This document shows positions 46,545 to 59,739 of a stretch of DNA of 64,000 nt, piece after piece. The DNA comes from Camelus bactrianus (taxonomy: Eukaryota; Chordata; Mammalia; Artiodactyla; Camelidae): the NCBI RefSeq assembly GCF_048773025.1, contig NC_133546.1:96737104-96801103 (forward strand), read 5' to 3'. Each line of letters starts with the position of its first letter. Position 1 is the first letter of the stretch. A program made the translations under genes and the position numbers. Below the pieces are notes generated by a model. The model did no database searches, was not told the DNA's origin, and saw only the letters and a program-made list of their open reading frames with translations.

Positions 46545-47539
46545 GAGACGTTCGTTCATCTAGCACAAAGGGAACGGGTTGCAGGAGAAACTTTTACTCT
46601 GGTTTCTCAGTCTGTTTCCTAGTGCCGGTTTGAAGTTCCTGCAGTTTTCACTGTAAAACCGAGTTGGAGCTAGTACCTCCCCATATATATGTATGGAGTG
46701 GAGTTTGCTAGTGAAAAGAAACTTTGTGGTCCGAACAAGCTAGGTGAAGGACGGCTTTCACACACACTTATCTCTCAGAACTGAGCATGTGGAGAGACGT
46801 TCGTTCATCTAGCACAAAGGGAACGGGTTGCAGGAGAAACTTTTACTCTGGTTTCTCAGTCTGTTTCCTAGTGCCGGTTTGAAGTTCCTGCAGTTTTCAC
46901 TGTAAAACCGAGTTGGAGCTAGTACCTCCCCATATATATGTATGGAGTGGAGTTTGCAAGTGAAAAGAAACTTTGTGTTCCCAACAAGCTAGGTGAAGGA
47001 CGGCTTTCACACACACTTATCTCTCAGAACTGAGCATGTGGAGAGACGTTCGTTCATCTAGCACAAAGGGAACGGGTAGCAGGAGAAACTTTTACTCTGG
47101 TTTCTCAGTCTGTTTCCTAGTGCCGGTTTGATGTTCCTGCAGTTTTCACTGTAAAACCGAGTTAGATCTTGTACCTCCCCATATATATGTATGGAGTGGA
47201 GTTTGCTACTGAAAAGAAACTTTGTGTTCCCAACAAGCTAGTTGAAGGACGGCTTTCACACACACTTATCTCTCAGAACTGAGCATGTGGAGAGCGTTCG
47301 TTCATCTAGAACAAAGTGAACGGGTTGCAGGAGAAATTTTTACTCTGGTTTCTCAGTCTGTTTCCTAGTGCCGGTTTGAAGTTCCTGCAGTTTTCACTGT
47401 AAAACCGAGTTGGAGCTAGTACCTCCCCATATATATGTATGGAGTGGAGTTTGCAACTGAAAAGAAACTTTGTGTTCCCAACAAGCTAGGTGAAGGACGG
47501 CTTTCACACACACTTATCTCTCAGAACTGAGCATGTGGA
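46545..47539. repeat. Decayed P cassette, copy 7
   Basis: GCTAGTG with GTGGTCCGAAC, then a monomer lacking AACAGG, then GGTAGC, GATGTTCC and GAGTTAGATCT (47164) with GCTACTG but without TTCAATG. The last monomer has AACAAAGTG, GAAATTTTTAC and a private 1 bp deletion (GAGAGCGTTCG). It keeps four-monomer order but has lost several P markers. Confidence 0.85.
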
Positions 47540-50500
47540 GAGACGTTCGTTCATCTAGCACAAAGGGAAAGGGTTGCAGGAGAAACTTTTACTCTGGTTT
47601 CTCAGTCTGTTTCCTAGTGCCGGTTTGAAGTTCCTGCAGTTTTCACTGTAAAACCGAGTTGGAGCTAGTACCTCCCCATATATATGTATGGAGTGGAGTT
47701 TGCAAGTGAAAAGAAACTTTGTGTTCCCAACAAGCTAGGTGAAGGACGGCTTTCACACACACCTATCTATCAGAACTGAGCATGTGGAGAGACGTTCGTT
47801 CATCTAGCACAAAAGGAACGCGTTGCTGGGGAAACTTTTACTCTGGTTTCTCAGTCTGTTTCCTAGTGCCGGTTTGAAGTTCCTGCAGTTTTCATTGTAA
47901 AACCGAGTTGGAGCTAGTACCTCCCCATATATATGTATGGAGTGGAGTTTGCAAGTGAAAAGAAACTTTGTGTTCCCAACAAGCTAGGTGAAGGACGGCT
48001 TTCACACACACTTATCTCTCAGAACTGAGCATGTGGAGAGACGTTCGTTCATCTAGCACAAAGGGAACGGGTTGCAGGAGAAACTTTTACTCTGGTTTCT
48101 CAGTCTGTTTCCTAGTGCCGGTTTGAAGTTCCTGCAGTTTTCACTGTAAAACCGAGTTGGAGCTAGTACCTCCCCATATATATGTATGGAGTGGAGTTTG
48201 CAAGTGAAAAGAAACTTTGTGTTCCCAACAAGCTAGGTGAAGGACGGCTTTCACACACACTTATCTCTCAGAACTGAGCATGTGGAGAGACGTTCGTTCA
48301 TCTAGCACAAAGGGAACGGTTTGCAGGAGAAACTTTTACTCTGGTTTCTCAGTCTGTTTCCTAGTGCCGGTTTGAAGTTCCTGCAGTTTTCACTGTAAAA
48401 CCGAGTTGGAGCTAGTACCTCCCCATATATATGTATGGAGTGGAGTTTGCAAGTGAAAAGAAACTTTGTGTTCCCAACAAGCTAGGTGAAGGACGGCTTT
48501 CACACACACTTATCTCTCAGAACTGAGCATGTGGAGAGACGTTCGTTCATCTAGCACAAAGGGAACGGGTTGCAGGAGAAACTTTTACTCTGGTTTCTCA
48601 GTCTGTTTCCTAGTGCCGGTTTGAAGTTCCTGCAGTTTTCACTGTAAAACCGAGTTAGATCTTGTACCTCCCCATATATATGTATGGAGTGCAGTTTGCT
48701 ACTGAAAAGAAACTTTGTGTTCCCAACAAGCTAGTTGAAGGACGGCTTTCACACACACTTATCTCTCAGAACTGAGCATGTGGAGAGACGTTCGTTCATC
48801 TAGAACAAAGGGAATGGGTTGCAGGGGAAACTTTTACTCTGGTTTCTCAGTCTGTTTCCTAGTGCCGGTTTGAAGTTCCTGCAGTTTTCACTGTAAAACC
48901 GAGTTGGAGCTAGTACCTCCCCATATATATATATGGAGTGGAGTTTGCAAGTGAAAAGAAACTTTGTGTTCCCAACAAGCTAGTTGAAGGACGGCTTTCA
49001 CACACACTTATCTCTCAGAACTGAGCATGTGGAGAGACGTTCGTTCATCTAGCACAAAGGGAACGGGTTGCAGGAGAAACTTTTACTCCGGTTTCTCAGT
49101 CTGTTTCCTAGTGCCGGTTTGAAGTTCCTGCAGTTTTCACTGTAAAACCGATTTGGAGCTAGTACCTCCCCATATATATGTATGGAGTGGAGTTTGCAAG
49201 TGAAAAGAAACTTTGTGTTCCCAACAAGCTAGGTGAAGGACGGCTTTCACACACACTTATCTCTCAGAACTGAGCATGTGGAGAGACGTTCGTTCATCTA
49301 GCACAAAGTGAACGGGTTGCAGGAGAAACTTTTACTCTGGTTTCTCAGTCTGTTTCCTAGTGCCGGTTTGATGTTCCTGCAGTTTTCACTGTAAAACCGA
49401 GTTAGATCTTGTACCTACCCATATATATGTATGCAGTGGGGTTTGCTACTGAAAAGAAACTTTGTGTTCCCAACAAGCTAGTTGAAGGACGGCTTTCACA
49501 CACACTTATCTCTCAGAACTGAGCATGTGGAGAGACGTTCGTTCATGTAGAACAAAGGGAATGGGTTGCAGGAGAAACTTTTACTCTGGTTTCTCAGTCT
49601 GTTTCCTAGTGCCGGTTTGAAGTTCCTGCAGTTTTCACTGTAAAACCGAGTTGGAGCTAGTACCTCCCCATATATATGTATGGAGTGGAGTTTGCAAGTG
49701 AAAAGAAACTTTGTGTTCCCAACAAGCTAGGTGAAGGACGGCTTTCACACACACTTATCTCTCAGAACTGAGCATGTGGAGAGACGTTCGTTCATCTAGC
49801 ACAAAGGGAACGGGTTGCAGGAGAAATTTTACTCTGGTTTCTCAGTCTGTTTCCTAGTGCCGGTTTGAAGTTCCTGCAGTTTTCACTGTAAAACCGAGTT
49901 GGAGCTAGTACCTCCCCATATATATGTATGGAGTGGAGTTTGCAAGTGAAAAGAAACTTTGTGTTCCCAACAAGCTAGGTGAAGGACGGCTTTCACACAC
50001 ACTTATCTCTCAGAACTGAGCATGTGGAGAGACGTTCGTTCATCTAGCACAAAGGGAACGGGTTGCAGGAGAAACTTTTACTCCGGTTTCTCAGTCTGTT
50101 TCCTAGTGCCGGTTTGAAGTTCTTGCAGTTTTCACTGTAAAACCGAGTTGGAGCTAGTACCTCCCCATATATATGTATGGAGTGGAGTTTGCAAGTGAAA
50201 AGAAACTTTGTGTTCCCAACAAGCTAGGTGAAGTACGGCTTTCACACACACTTATCTCTCAGAACTGAGCATGTGGAGAGACGTTCGTTCATCTAGCACA
50301 AAGGGAACGGGTTGCAGGAGAAACTTTTACTCTGGTTTCTCAGTCTGTTTCCTAGTGCCGGTTTGAAGTTCCTGCAGTTTTCACTGTAAAACCGAGTTGG
50401 AGCTAGTACCTCCCCATATATATGTATGGAGTGGAGTTTGCAAGTGAAAAGAAACTTTGTGTTCCCAACAAGCTAGGTGAAGGACGGCTTTCACACACAC

Positions 50501-51522
50501 TTATCTCTCAGAACTGAGCATGTGGAGAGACGTTCGTTCATCTAGCACAAAGGGAACGGTTTGCAGGAGAAACTTTTACTCTGGTTTCTCAGTCTGTTTC
50601 CTAGTGCCGGTTTGAAGTTCCTGCAGTTTTCACTGTAAAACCGAGTTGGAGCTAGTACCTCCCCATATATATGTATGGAGTGGAGTTTGCAAGTGAAAAG
50701 AAACTTTGTGTTCCCAACAAGCTAGGTGAAGGACGGCTTTCACACACACTTATCTCTCAGAACTGAGCATGTGGAGAGACGTTCGTTCATCTAGCACAAA
50801 GGGAACGGGTTGCAGGAGAAACTTTTACTCTGGTTTCTCAGTCTGTTTCCTAGTGCCGGTTTGAAGTTCCTGCAGTTTTCACTGTAAAACCGAGTTGGAG
50901 CTAGTACCTCCCCATATATATGTATGGAGTGGAGTTTGCAAGTGAAAAGAAACTTTGTGTTCCCAACAAGCTAGGTGAAGGACGGCTTTCACACACACTA
51001 ATCTCTCAGAAATGAGCATGTGGAGAGACGTTCGTTCATCTAGCACAAAGTGAACGGGTTGCAGGAGAAACTTTTACTCTGGTTTCTCAGTCTGTTTCCT
51101 AGTGCCGGTTTGAAGTTCCTGCAGTTTTCACTGTAAAACCGAGTTGGAGCTAGTACCTCCCCATATATATGTATGGAGTGGGGTTTGCAAGTGAAAAGAA
51201 ACTTTGTGTTCCCAACAAGCTAGGTGAAGTACGGCTTTCACACACACTTATCTCTCAGAACTGAGCATGTGGAGAGACGTTCGTTCATCTAGCACAAAGG
51301 GAACGGGTTGCAGGAGAAACTTTTACTCTGGTTTCTCAGTCTGTTTCCTAGTGCCGGTTTGAAGTTCCTGCAGTTTTCACTGTAAAACCGAGTTGGAGCT
51401 AGTACCTCCCCATATATATGTACGGAGTGGAGTTTGCAAGTGAAAAGAAACTTTGTGTTCCCAACAAGCTAGGTGAAGGACGGCTTTCACACACACTTAT
51501 CTCTCAGAACTGAGCAAGTGGA
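47540..51522. repeat. Transition zone, part 2
   Basis: Two more P-core monomers (AGATCT at 48657 and 49404) stand 747 bp apart. One follows GAGTGCAG and a TA run ending ATATGG lies near 48929. Other variants are GAACGCG with GCTGGGG (near 47817), CTCCGG (49087, 50083), a 1 bp deletion in GAAATTTTAC (near 49827) and CAGAAATGAGC with AAAGTG (51009-51051). Spacing is irregular and no HOR period is clear. Confidence 0.85.
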
Positions 51523-52020
51523 GAGACGTTCGTTCATCTAGCACAAAGGGAACGGGTTGCAGGAGAAACTTTTACTCTGGTTTCTCAGTCTGTTTCCTAG
51601 TGCCGGTTTGAAGTTCCTGCAGTTTTCACTGTAAAACCGAGTTGGAGCTAGTACCTCCCCATATATATGTATGGAGTGGAGTTTGCAAGTGAAAAGAAAC
51701 TTTGTGTTCCCAACAAGCTAGGTGAAGGACGGCTTTCACACACACTTATCTCTCAGAACTGAGCATGTGGAGAGACGTTCGTTCATCTAGCACAAAGGGA
51801 ACGGGTTGCAGGAGAAACTTTTACTCTGGTTTCTCAGTCTGTTTCCTAGTGCCGGTTTGAAGTTCCTGCAGTTTTCACTGTAAAACCGAGTTGGAGCTAG
51901 TACCTCCCCATATATATTTATGGAGTGGAGTTTGCAAGTGAAAAGAAACTTTGTGTTCCCAACAAGCTAGGTGAAGGACGGCTTTCACACACACTTATCT
52001 ATCAGAACTGAGCTTGTGGA

Positions 52021-52269
52021 GAGACGTTCGTTCATCTAGCACAAAGGGTACGGGTTGCAGGAGAAACTTTTACTCTAGTTTCTCAGTCTGTTTCCTAGTG
52101 CCGGTTTGAAGTTCCTGCAGTTTTCACTGTAAAACCGAGTTGGAGCTAGTACCTCCCCATATATATGTATGGAGTGGAGTTTGCAAGTGAAAAGAAACTT
52201 TGTGTTCCCAACAAGCTAGGTGAAGGACGGCTTTCACACACACTTATCTCTCAGAACTGAGCATGTGGA
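52021..52269. repeat. V monomer, copy 1
   Basis: It is preceded by CTATCAG and GCTTGTGG, with GGGTACGGG and CTCTAGTTTC inside. The monomer before it carries ATATATTTATGG, as does the one before the copy at 57001. Confidence 0.92.
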
Positions 52270-52518
52270 GAGACGTTCGTTCATCTAGCACAAAGGGAAC
52301 GGGTTGCAGGAGAAACTTTTACTCTGGTTTCTCAGTCTGTTTCCTAGTGCCGGTTTGAAGTTCCTGCAGTTTTCACTGTAAAACCGAGTTGGAGCTAGTA
52401 CCTCCCCATATATATGTATGGAGAGGAGTTTGCAAGTGAAAAGAAACTTTGTGTTCCCAACAAGCTAGGTGAAGGACGGCTTTCACACACACTTAACTCT
52501 CAGAACTGAGCATGTGGA

Positions 52519-53265
52519 GAGACGTTCGTTCATCTAGCACAAAGGGAACGGTTTGCAGGAGAAACTTTTACTCTGGTTTCTCAGTCTGTTTCCTAGTGCC
52601 GGTTTGAAGTTCCTGCAGTTTTCACTGTAAAACCGAGTTGGAGCTAGTACCTCCCCATATATATGTACGGAGTGGAGTTTGCAAGTGAAAAGAAACTTTG
52701 TGTTCCCAACAAGCTAGGTGAAGGACGGCTTTCACACACACTTATCTCTCAGAACTGAGCATGTGGAGAGACGTTCGTTCATCTAGCACAAAGGGAACGG
52801 GTTGCAGGAGAAACTTTTTCTCTGGTTTCTCAGTCTGTTTCCTAGTGCCGGTTTGAAGTTCCTGCAGTTTTCACTGTAAAACCGAGTTGGAGCTAGTACC
52901 TCCCCATATATATGTATGGAGTGGAGTTTGCAAGTGAAAACTAACTTTGTGTTCCCAACAAGCTAGGTGAAGGACGGCTTTCACACACACTTATCTCTCA
53001 GAACTGAGCATGTGGAGAGACGTTCGTTCATCTAGCACAAAGGGAACGGGTTGCATGAGAAACTTTTACTCTGGTTTCTCAGTCTGTTTCCTAGTGCCGG
53101 TTTGAAGTTCCTGCAGTTTTCACTGTAAAACCGAGTTGGAGCTAGTACCTCCCCATATATATGTATGGAGTGGAGTTTGCAAGTGAAAAGAAACTTTGTG
53201 TTCCCAACAAGCTAGGTGAAGGACGGCTTTCACACACACTTATCTCTCAGAACTGAGCATGTGGA
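52519..53265. repeat. U cassette, copy 3 (partial haplotype)
   Basis: GTACGG without AACATTTAC, then TTTTTCTCTGG with GAAAACTAAC, then GCATGAG without CAAACGG. It is followed by two GCAGAAAG monomers, as at 63972 onward. Confidence 0.88.
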
Positions 53266-54759
53266 GAGACGTTCGTTCATCTAGCAGAAAGGGAACGGGT
53301 TGCAGGAGAAACTTTTACTCTGGTTTCTCAGTCTGTTTCCTAGTGCCGGTTTGAAGTTCCTGCAGTTTTCACTGTAAAACCGAGTTGGAGCTAGTACCTC
53401 CCCATATATATGTATGGAGTGGAGTTTGCAAGTGAAAAGAAACTTTGTGTTCCCAACAAGCTAGGTGAAGGACGGCTTTCACACACACTTATCTCTCAGA
53501 ACTGAGCATGTGGAGAGACGTTCGTTCATCTAGCAGAAAGGGAACGGGTTGCAGGAGAAACTTTTACTCCGGTTTCTCAGTCTGTTTCCTAGTGCCGGTT
53601 TGAAGTTCCTGCAGTTTTCACTGTAAAACCGAGTTGGAGCTAGTACCTCCCCATATATATGTATGGAGTGGAGTTTGCAAGTGAAAAGAAACTTTGTGTT
53701 CCCAACAAGCTAGGTGAAGGACGGCTTTCACACACACTTATCTCTCAGAACTGAGCATGTGGAGAGACGTTCGTTCATCTAGCACAAAGGGAACGGGTTG
53801 CAGGAGAAACTTTTACTCTGGTTTCTCAGTCTGTTTCCTAGTGCCGGTTTGAAGTTCCTGCAGTTTTCACTGTAAAACCGAGTTGGAGCTAGTACCTCCC
53901 CATATATATGTATGGAGTGGAGTTTGCAAGTGAAAAGAAACTTTGTGTTCCCAGCAAGCTAGGTGAAGGACGGCTTTCACACACACTTATCTCTCAGAAA
54001 TGAGCATGTGGAGAGACGTTCGTTCATCTAACACAAAGTGAACGGGTTGCAGGAGAAACTTTTACTCTGGTTTCTCAGTCTGTTTCCTAGTGCCGGTTTG
54101 AAGTTCCTGCAGTTTTCACTGTAAAACCGAGTTGGAGCTAGTACCTCCCCATATATATGTATGGAGTGGAGTTTGCAAGTGAAAAGAAACTTTGTGTTCC
54201 CAACAAGCTAGGTGAAGGACGGCTTTCACACACACTTATCTCTCAGAACTGAGCATGTGGAGAGACGTTCGTTCATCTAGCACAAAGGGAACGGTTTGCA
54301 GGAGAAACTTTTACTCTGGTTTCTCAGTCTGTTTCCTAGTGCCGGTTTGAAGTTCCTGCAGTTTTCACTGTAAAACCGAGTTGGAGCTAGTACCTCCCCA
54401 TATATATGTATGGAGTGGAGTTTGCAAGTGAAAAGAAACTTTGTGTTCCCAACAAGCTAGGTGAAGGACGGCTTTCACACACACTTATCTCTCAGAACTG
54501 AGCATGTGGAGAGACGTTCGTTCATCTAGCACAAAGGGAACGGGTTGCAGGAGAAACTTTTACTCTGGTTTCTCAGTCTGTTTCCTAGTGCCGGTTTGAA
54601 GTTCCTGCAGTTTTCACTGTAAAACCGAGTTGGAGCTAGTACCTCCCCATATATATGTATGGAGTGGAGTTTGCAAGTGAAAAGAAACTTTGTGTTCCCA
54701 ACAAGCTAGGTGAAGGACGGCTTTCACACACACTTATCTATCAGAACTGAGCTTGTGGA

Positions 54760-55008
54760 GAGACGTTCGTTCATCTAGCACAAAGGGTACGGGTTGCAGG
54801 AGAAACTTTTACTCTAGTTTCTCAGTCTGTTTCCTAGTGCCGGTTTGAAGTTCCTGCAGTTTTCACTGTAAAACCGAGTTGGAGCTAGTACCTCCCCATA
54901 TATATGTATGGAGTGGAGTTTGCAAGTGAAAAGAAACTTTGTGTTCCCAACAAGCTAGGTGAAGGACGGCTTTCACACACACTTATCTCTCAGAACTGAG
55001 CATGTGGA
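54760..55008. repeat. V monomer, copy 2
   Basis: CTATCAG and GCTTGTGG precede it, with GGGTACGGG and CTCTAGTTTC inside. Its exact counterpart at 59740 differs by one base (CTAGTGC against CTACTGC). Confidence 0.92.
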
Positions 55009-55257
55009 GAGACGTTCGTTCATCTAGCACAAAGGGAACGGGTTGCAGGAGAAACTTTTACTCTGGTTTCTCAGTCTGTTTCCTAGTGCCGGTTTGAAGT
55101 TCCTGCAGTTTTCACTGTAAAACCGAGTTGGAGCTAGTACCTACCCATATATATGTATGGAGTGGAGTTTGCAAGTGAAAAGAAACTTTGTGTTCCCAAC
55201 AAGCTAGGTGAAGGACGGCTTTCACACACACTTATCTCTCAGAACTGAGCATGTGGA

Positions 55258-56004
55258 GAGACGTTCGTTCATCTAGCACAAAGGGAACGGGTTGCAGGAG
55301 AAACTTTTACTCTGGTTTCTCAGTCTGTTTCCTAGTGCCGGTTTGAAGTTCCTGCAGTTTTCACTGTAAAACCGAGTTGGAGCTAGTACCTCCCCATATA
55401 TATGTACGGAGTGGAGTTTGCAAGTGAAAAGAAACTTTGTGTTCCCAACAAGCTAGGTGAAGTACGGCTTTCACACACACTTATCTCTCAGAACTGAGCA
55501 TGTGGAGAGACGTTCGTTCATCTAGCACAAAGGGAACGGGTTGCAGGAGAAACTTTTTCTCTGGTTTCTCAGTCTGTTTCCTAGTGCCGGTTTGAAGTTC
55601 CTGCAGTTTTCACTGTAAAACCGAGTTGGAGCTAGTACCTCCCCATATATATGTATGGAGTGGAGTTTGCAAGTGAAAACTAACTTTGTGTTCCCAACAA
55701 GCTAGGTGAAGGACGGCTTTCACACACACTTATCTCTCAGAACTGAGCATGTGGAGAGACGTTCGTTCATCTAGCACAAAGGGAACGGGTTGCAGGAGAA
55801 ACTTTTACTCTGGTTTCTCAGTCTGTTTCCTAGTGCCGGTTTGAAGTTCCTGCAGTTTTCACTGTAAAACCGAGTTGGAGCTTGTACCTCCCCATATATA
55901 TGTATGGAGTGGAGTTTGCAAGTGAAAAGAAACTTTGTGTTCCCAACAAGCTAGGTGAAGGACGGCTTTCACACACACTTATCTCTCAGAACTGAGCATG
56001 TGGA
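55258..56004. repeat. U cassette, copy 4 (partial haplotype)
   Basis: GTACGG with GAAGTACGG, then TTTTTCTCTGG with GAAAACTAAC. The third monomer has GCAGGAG with GCTTGTACC instead of GCATGAG. The partner at 60238 keeps GCATGAG, so this third monomer looks converted. Confidence 0.88.
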
Positions 56005-57000
56005 GAGACGTTCGTTCATCTAGCAGAAAGGGAACGCGTTGCAGGGGAAACTTTTACTCTGGTTTCTCAGTCTGTTTCCTAGTGCCGGTTTGAAGTTCCT
56101 GCAGTTTTCACTGTAAAACCGAGTTGGAGCTAGTACCTCCCCATATATATGTATGGATTGGAGTTTGCAAGTGAAAAGAAACTTTGTGTTCCCAACAAGC
56201 TAGGTGAAGGACGGCTTTCACACACACTTATCTCTCAGAACTGAGCATGTGGAGAGACGTTCGTTCATCTAGCACAAAGGGAACGGGTTGCAGGAGAAAC
56301 TTTTACTCTGGTTTCTCAGTCTGTTTCCTAGTGCCGGTTTGAAGTTCCTGCAGTTTTCACTGTAAAACCGAGTTGGAGCTAGTACCTCCCCTTATATATG
56401 TATGGAGTGGAGTTTGCAAGTGAAAAGAAACTTTGTGTTCCCAACAAGCTAGGTGAAGGACGGCTTTCACACACACTTATCTCTCAGAACTGAGCATGTG
56501 GAGAGACGTTCGTTCATCTAGCACAAAGGGAACGGGTTGCAGGAGAAACTTTTACTCTGGTTTCTCAGTCTGTTTCCTAGTGCCGGTTTGAAGTTCCTGC
56601 AGTTTTCACTGTAAAACCGAGTTGGAGCTAGTACCTCCCCATATATATGTATGGAGTGGAGTTTGCAAGTGAAAAGAAACTTTGTGTTCCCAACAAGCTA
56701 GGTGAAGGACGGCTTTCACACACACTTATCTCTCAGAACTGAGCATGTGGAGAGACGTTCGTTCATCTAGCACAAAGGGAACGGGATGCAGGAGAAACTT
56801 TTACTCTGGTTTCTCAGTCTGTTTCCTAGTGCCGGTTTGAAGTTCCTGCAGTTTTCACTGTAAAACCGAGTTGGAGCTAGTACCTCCCCATATATATTTA
56901 TGGAGTGGAGTTTGCAAGTGAAAAGAAACTTTGTGTTCCCAACAAGCTAGGTGAAGGACGGCTTTCACACACACTTATCTATCAGAACTGAGCTTGTGGA

Positions 57001-57498
57001 GAGACGTTCGTTCATCTAGCACAAAGGGTACGGGTTGCAGGAGAAACTTTTACTCTAGTTTCTCAGTCTGTTTCCTAGTGCCGGTTTGAAGTTCCTGCAG
57101 TTTTCACTGTAAAACCGAGTTGGAGCTAGTACCTCCCCATATATATGTATGGAGTGGAGTTTGCAAGTGAAAAGAAACTTTGTGTTCCCAACAAGCTAGG
57201 TGAAGTACGGCTTTCACACACACTTATCTCTCAGAACTGAGCTTGTGGAGAGACGTTCGTTCATCTAGCACAAAGGGTACGGGTTGCAGGAGAAACTTTT
57301 ACTCTAGTTTCTCAGTCTGTTTCCTAGTGCCGGTTTGAAGTTCCTGCAGTTTTCACTGTAAAACCGAGTTGGAGCTAGTACCTCCCCATATATATGTATG
57401 GAGTGGAGTTTGCAAGTGAAAAGAAACTTTGTGTTCCCAACAAGCTAGGTGAAGGACGGCTTTCACACACACTTATCTCTCAGAACTGAGCATGTGGA
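57001..57498. repeat. V monomers, copies 3 and 4 in direct tandem
   Basis: Two adjacent monomers both have GCTTGTGG before them and GGGTACGGG plus CTCTAGTTTC inside. The first follows CTATCAG and ends with GAAGTACGG; the second follows CTCTCAG. This is a single-monomer (249 bp) duplication with divergence. Confidence 0.9.
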
Positions 57499-59739
57499 GA
57501 GACGTTCGTTCATCTAGCACAAAGGGAACGGGTTGCAGGAGAAACTTTTTCTCTGGTTTCTCAGTCTGTTTCCTAGTGCCGGTTTGAAGTTCCTGCAGTT
57601 TTCACTGTAAAACCGAGTTGGAGCTAGTACCTCCCCATATATATGTATGGAGTGGAGTTTGCAAGTGAAAAGAAACTTTGTGTTCCCAACAAGCTAGGTG
57701 AAGGACGGCTTTCACACACACTTATCTCTCAGAACTGAGCATGTGGAGAGACGTTCGTTCATCTAGCACAAAGGGAACGGGTTGCAGGAGAAACATTTAC
57801 TCTGGTTTCTCAGTCTGTTTCCTAGTGCCGGTTTGAAGTTCCTGCAGTTTTCACTGTAAAACCGAGTTGGAGCTAGTACCTCCCCATATATATGTACGGA
57901 GTGGAGTTTGCAAGTGAAAAGAAACTTTGTGTTCCCAACAAGCTAGGTGAAGGACGGCTTTCACACACACTTATCTCTCAGAACTGAGCATGTGGAGAGA
58001 CGTTCGTTCATCTAGCACAAAGGGAACGGGTTGCAGGAGAAACTTTTACTCTGGTTTCTCAGTCTGTTTCCTAGTGCCGGTTTGAAGTTCCTGCAGTTTT
58101 CACTGTAAAACCGAGTTGGAGCTAGTACCTCCCCATATATATGTATGGAGTGGAGTTTGCAAGTGAAAAGAAACTTTGTGTTCCCAACAAGCTAGGTGAA
58201 GGACGGCTTTCACACACACTTATCTCTCAGAACTGAGCATGTGGAGAGACGTTCGTTCATCTAGCAGAAAGGGAACGGGTTGCAGGAGAAACTTTTACTC
58301 CGGTTTCTCAGTCTGTTTCCTAGTGCCGGTTTGAAGTTCCTGCAGTTTTCACTGTAAAACCGAGTTGGAGCTAGTACCTCCCCATATATATGTATGGAGT
58401 GGAGTTTGCAAGTGAAAAGAAACTTTGTGTTCCCAACAAGCTAGGTGAAGGACGGCTTTCACACACACTTATCTCTCAGAACTGAGCATGTGGAGAGACG
58501 TTCGTTCATCTAGCACAAAGGGAACGGGTTGCAGGAGAAACTTTTACTCTGGTTTCTCAGTCTGTTTCCTAGTGCCGGTTTGAAGTTCCTGCAGTTTTCA
58601 CTGTAAAACCGAGTTGGAGCTAGTACCTCCCCATATATATGTATGGAGTGGAGTTTGCAAGTGAAAAGAAACTTTGTGTTCCCAGCAAGCTAGGTGAAGG
58701 ACGGCTTTCACACACACTTATCTCTCAGAAATGAGCATGTGGAGAGACGTTCGTTCATCTAACACAAAGTGAACGGGTTGCAGGAGAAACTTTTACTCTG
58801 GTTTCTCAGTCTGTTTCCTAGTGCCGGTTTGAAGTTCCTGCAGTTTTCACTGTAAAACCGAGTTGGAGCTAGTACCTCCCCATATATATGTATGGAGTGG
58901 AGTTTGCAAGTGAAAAGAAACTTTGTGTTCCCAACAAGCTAGGTGAAGGACGGCTTTCACACACACTTATCTCTCAGAACTGAGCATGTGGAGAGACGTT
59001 CGTTCATCTAGCACAAAGGGAACGGGTTGCAGGAGAAACTTTTACTCTGGTTTCTCAGTCTGTTTCCTAGTGCCGGTTTGAAGTTCCTGCAGTTTTCACT
59101 GTAAAACCGAGTTGGAGCTAGTACCTCCCCATATATATGTACGGAGTGAAGTTTGCAAGTGAAAAGAAACTTTGTGTTCCCAACAAGCTAGGTGAAGGAC
59201 GGCTTTCACACACACTTATCTCTCAGAACTGAGCATGTGGAGAGACGTTCGTTCATCTAGCACAAAGGGAACGGTTTGCAGGAGAAACTTTTACTCTGGT
59301 TTCTCAGTCTGTTTCCTAGTGCCGGTTTGAAGTTCCTGCAGTTTTCACTGTAAAACCGAGTTGGAGCTAGTACCTCCCCATATATATGTATGGAGTGGAG
59401 TTTGCAAGTGAAAAGAAACTTTGTGTTCCCAACAAGCTAGGTGAAGGACGGCTTTCACACACACTTATCTCTCAGAACTGAGCATGTGGAGAGACGTTCG
59501 TTCATCTAGCACAAAGGGAACGGGTTGCAGGAGAAACTTTTACTCTGGTTTCTCAGTCTGTTTCCTAGTGCCGGTTTGAAGTTCCTGCAGTTTTCACTGT
59601 AAAACCGAGTTGGAGCTAGTACCTCCCCATATATATGTATGGAGTGGAGTTTGCAAGTGAAAAGAAACTTTGTGTTCCCAACAAGCTAGGTGAAGGACGG
59701 CTTTCACACACACTTATCTATCAGAACTGAGCTTGTGGA

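Larger units (their letters stand above)
54241..56880. repeat. Recent 20-mer duplication, left partner
   Basis: A line-by-line comparison with 59221-61860 at an exact 4,980 bp shift showed six mismatches in 2,640 bp (near 54837, 55744, 55795, 55883, 56535 and 56786) and no indel. That is about 99.8% identity, well above that between neighbouring monomers. Confidence 0.93.
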
